Shown: one piece after another, positions 62,126 through 64,000 of the stretch
Position numbering within the stretch: position 1 is the first letter of the stretch
Layout of the letters: each line of letters opens with the position of its first letter
NCBI RefSeq assembly: GCF_008801405.1
Contig: NZ_VZPV01000001.1
Span: 1,550,001 to 1,614,000 of the forward strand
Direction: 5' to 3'
Length of the DNA: 64,000 bases
From: Ralstonia insidiosa
GTDB taxonomy: Bacteria > Pseudomonadota > Gammaproteobacteria > Burkholderiales > Burkholderiaceae
Program-made: the position numbers and the translations under genes
The notes under the pieces: model-generated
Seen by the model: the letters and a program-made list of their open reading frames with translations, nothing else
The model's database searches: none
What the model was told of the DNA's origin: nothing

Positions 62126-62647
62126 TCAGCCTGAAATCAAATCGTTCAGACGGAAACCGGCGATGCGATGAATCTGTTCCAGCGATGTACGCAGTTCAGT
62201 GTCGTGGTCGTTCTCAACACGCTTGCTGAAGTTGTCGATGATGCCGTGGCGGTCATAGCCACGCACCGCCAGGATGAACGGGAAGCCGAACTTCTCGTTG
62301 TACTGGGCGTTGAGCGCCTGCAGGCGTGCGAACTCCTCCGGCGTGCACTGGTTCAGGCCCGCGCCGCTTTGTTCGCGTGTCGATTCCGCCGTCAGCTCAC
62401 CGCGCACGGCGGCCTTGCCGGCGAGTTCCGGGTGAGCGCGCACGAGCTTGAGCTGCGGCTCAATACCGGCAGCGTCCACGGCGTGGCGCATGGCAGCGGT
62501 GAGCGCGTCGGCCGAGGCAAACGGGCGCTGCGTGGCGGCTTGTTCAGCCACCCACGGCGAGTGCTCGTAGATGCCGCCCAGGACTTGCACGAACTGCGGT
62601 GCGTCCATGCTGTTGAGTTGCGAGAGGGTATAGGTGGTCTGGCTCAT
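62126..62647 (-). CDS. uraD: 2-oxo-4-hydroxy-4-carboxy-5-ureidoimidazoline decarboxylase
   Basis: 173 residues from MSQTTYTLSQLNSMDAPQFV. The catalytic His and neighbouring residues lie in VRAHPELAGKAAVRG, and the C-terminal NAQYNEKFGFPFILAVRGYDRHGI is conserved. Cytosolic. It makes S-(+)-allantoin from OHCU in urate breakdown. Start and stop overlap with puuE (ATGA), so the two are co-translated. Confidence 0.94.
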   Translation of the reverse strand: MSQTTYTLSQLNSMDAPQFVQVLGGIYEHSPWVAEQAATQRPFASADALTAAMRHAVDAAGIEPQLKLVRAHPELAGKAAVRGELTAESTREQSGAGLNQCTPEEFARLQALNAQYNEKFGFPFILAVRGYDRHGIIDNFSKRVENDHDTELRTSLEQIHRIAGFRLNDLISG

Positions 62648-63606
62648 GCTGTGGTGCTCAAAACGGGTTGCTTTGCATACGGGTGGTTCTGCATCCAGTG
62701 CTGCGCAATGTCGATGCGCCGGCAGATCCACACCTTGTCGTGCGATTGCACGTAATCCAGGAAGCGCTGCAGTGCGCGGAAGCGCCCCGGTCGACCCAGC
62801 AGGCGGCAGTGCATGCCGATCGACAGCATCTTCGGTGCGGCCAGCCCGTTGGGGTCGCCTTCCTCGTACAGCACGTCGAAGGCGTCCTTCAGGTACTGGT
62901 AAAAGTGGTCGGCCGTGTTGAAGCCTTGCGGGCTGGCGAAGCGCATGTCGTTGGTGTCGAGCGTGTACGGCACCACCAGGTGCGGCTTCTTTTCACCGCC
63001 CGAGACTTCGACTTCAGTCCAGAAGGGCAGGTCGTCGCCGTAGTAGTCGGCGTCATAGGCGAAGCCGCCATGCTCGACCACCAGGCGGCGCGTGTTGGGG
63101 CTGTCGCGGCCGGTGTACCAGCCCAGCGGCGCATTGCCGGTCAACTCGCGGATGATCTCCACGCCAATGCGCATGTGCTCGCGCTCGGTGGCTTCGTCGA
63201 TGTTCTGGTAGTGGATCCAGCGCCAGCCGTGGCACGCGATTTCGTGGCCCAGATCAACGAAGGCTTGCGTCACGTCCGGATGGCGCTGCAGGGCCATCGA
63301 CACGCCGAAGATCGTCATCGGCAGGCCGCGCTTTTCGAACTCGCGCAGGATGCGCCAGACGCCCGCGCGCGAGCCGTATTCGTAGATGCCTTCCATGCTC
63401 ATGTGGCGAGCAGGGTAGGCGGCTGCGCCGATGATCTCGGAGAGAAATTGCTCCGAGCCGGCATCGCCGTGCAGCACGCAGTTTTCACCGCCTTCTTCGT
63501 AGTTGAGGACGAACTGCAGTGCTACGCGCGCGCCGCCCGGCCAGTTGGCGTTGGGCGGGTTTTTGCCGTAACCGATGAGATCGCGCGGATAGCTATTGTT
63601 GGTCAT
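62644..63606 (-). CDS. puuE: Allantoinase PuuE (polysaccharide-deacetylase-like)
   Basis: 320 residues from MTNNSYPRDLIGYGKNPPNANW. NodB-like fold with FVLNYEEGGEN, LGHEIACHGWRWIHY, PLGWYTGRDSPNTRRL and MLSIGMHCRLLGRPGR, as in metal-independent allantoinase PuuE. It opens allantoin to allantoate. Coupled to uraD, it completes the urate-to-allantoate steps. The in-frame start at 63639 is less likely. Confidence 0.94.
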   Translation of the reverse strand: MTNNSYPRDLIGYGKNPPNANWPGGARVALQFVLNYEEGGENCVLHGDAGSEQFLSEIIGAAAYPARHMSMEGIYEYGSRAGVWRILREFEKRGLPMTIFGVSMALQRHPDVTQAFVDLGHEIACHGWRWIHYQNIDEATEREHMRIGVEIIRELTGNAPLGWYTGRDSPNTRRLVVEHGGFAYDADYYGDDLPFWTEVEVSGGEKKPHLVVPYTLDTNDMRFASPQGFNTADHFYQYLKDAFDVLYEEGDPNGLAAPKMLSIGMHCRLLGRPGRFRALQRFLDYVQSHDKVWICRRIDIAQHWMQNHPYAKQPVLSTTA

Positions 63607-63801
63607 GATTTCTTGGGTCGAGGAGACTTCATACAACACCGGTCAGACGGTGAAATGGCGCTTTCCAAATTCACGACATCACGGTTGGATGTTGTTCCTG
63701 CCAGCGGGCGGGGCCGGCAGCTTGAAGGCGCCGGGTTGCCGCTGTTGCAGGAACGCCGCAGTAGTGCGGTCTTGTCATGAAATTGGCGAGCCTCCATCAC
63801 G

Positions 63802-64000
63802 TCAGGCCGAGACTGCCCGGGCAGCTTGCGCCAGTTCCAGCGCGAGCTTCCGGTGAACCGTGAGATGGGCATCGAGTTCCAGCGTGGTCAGGCGGCCGTC
63901 TTCAACGACCACGCGCCCGTTGATCACGCTGTGCGCCACGTTGGACGGGGCGCAGAAGACCAGCGCAGCGACCGGGTCGTGGTCGGCGCCGGCAAAGCTG
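63802..64000 (-). CDS. 8-oxoguanine deaminase-like amidohydrolase (partial, C-terminal end)
   Basis: The minus strand reads in from the window's right edge to a TGA at 63802, giving about 65 residues. AGADHDPVAALVFCAPSNVAH and VINGRVVVEDGRLTTLELDAH match the C-terminal end of amidohydrolases of the 8-oxoguanine/guanine deaminase (TrzN/AtzB-like) group. It fits the purine-breakdown context of puuE and uraD. The catalytic core lies outside the window. Confidence 0.75.
   Translation of the reverse strand, partial: SFAGADHDPVAALVFCAPSNVAHSVINGRVVVEDGRLTTLELDAHLTVHRKLALELAQAARAVSA

Overview
This is high-GC betaproteobacterial chromosome. The gene families and gene order (pxpB-pxpC-pxpA with DUF969/DUF979, hemW-rdgB-rph-PP2C-kinase, yicC-gmk-rpoZ-spoT-greB, fbp-pepN, maeB, a trimeric porin and a uraD/puuE cluster) point to Burkholderiaceae, most likely Ralstonia. 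The genus is an inference from recalled gene order, not from a search.

Layout. 1-1.9 kb: end of a BMP/nucleoside-type ABC transporter (ATPase plus cut permease). 2.3-3.6 kb: Bcr/CflA-type MFS efflux pump. 3.8-11.1 kb: a 5-oxoproline (pyroglutamate) block with 5-oxoprolinase pxpBCA, membrane proteins DUF969/DUF979, DUF2891, a leftover tail of a second DUF979 gene, an orphan TRAP binding protein and pyroglutamyl peptidase pcp. 11-15.4 kb: envelope proteins, an AraC regulator and a flavin monooxygenase pair. 15.4-31 kb: housekeeping core (tRNA-Ser, hemW, rdgB, rph, PP2C phosphatase, Ser/Thr kinase, yicC, gmk, rpoZ, spoT, two tandem tRNA-Arg, greB, EamA and LysR proteins, esterase, BON-LysM protein). 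52.6-64 kb: core again (tRNA-Thr, fbp, pepN, DUF4136 lipoprotein, maeB, porin, and a ureide/purine block of two uraD genes, puuE and a cut 8-oxoguanine-deaminase-like gene).

Between about 31.1 and 52.6 kb lies a roughly 21.4-kb integrated element. It sits in the 3' end of tRNA-Thr(CGU), the thrW-type gene, and is bounded by a perfect 47-bp direct repeat. A tyrosine integrase lies just inside the left end. At the right end are an AlpA-like HTH gene, a plasmid-type RepA and four 23-bp-spaced iterons, so the element looks able to excise and replicate. No phage structural or conjugation genes are seen.

The cargo looks like accessory or defence material: two PD-(D/E)xK nuclease-like proteins, a DUF1851/Tdi1-type immunity-like protein, a 1295-residue STAND-like NTPase, a small HExxH membrane protease-like cluster, and two small genes sharing upstream repeats. 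The most striking part is an AT-rich, tightly coupled five-gene operon (48.3 to 43.8 kb, minus strand) that encodes a SelD-like kinase, a HARE-HTH-Nudix fusion, a two-TM protein, a NadM-like adenylyltransferase and a Dam-type adenine methylase. I do not recognise this combination as a described system and consider it the best candidate for something new. A second tyrosine recombinase, palindromic repeats and an unusually long imperfect inverted repeat lie beside it.
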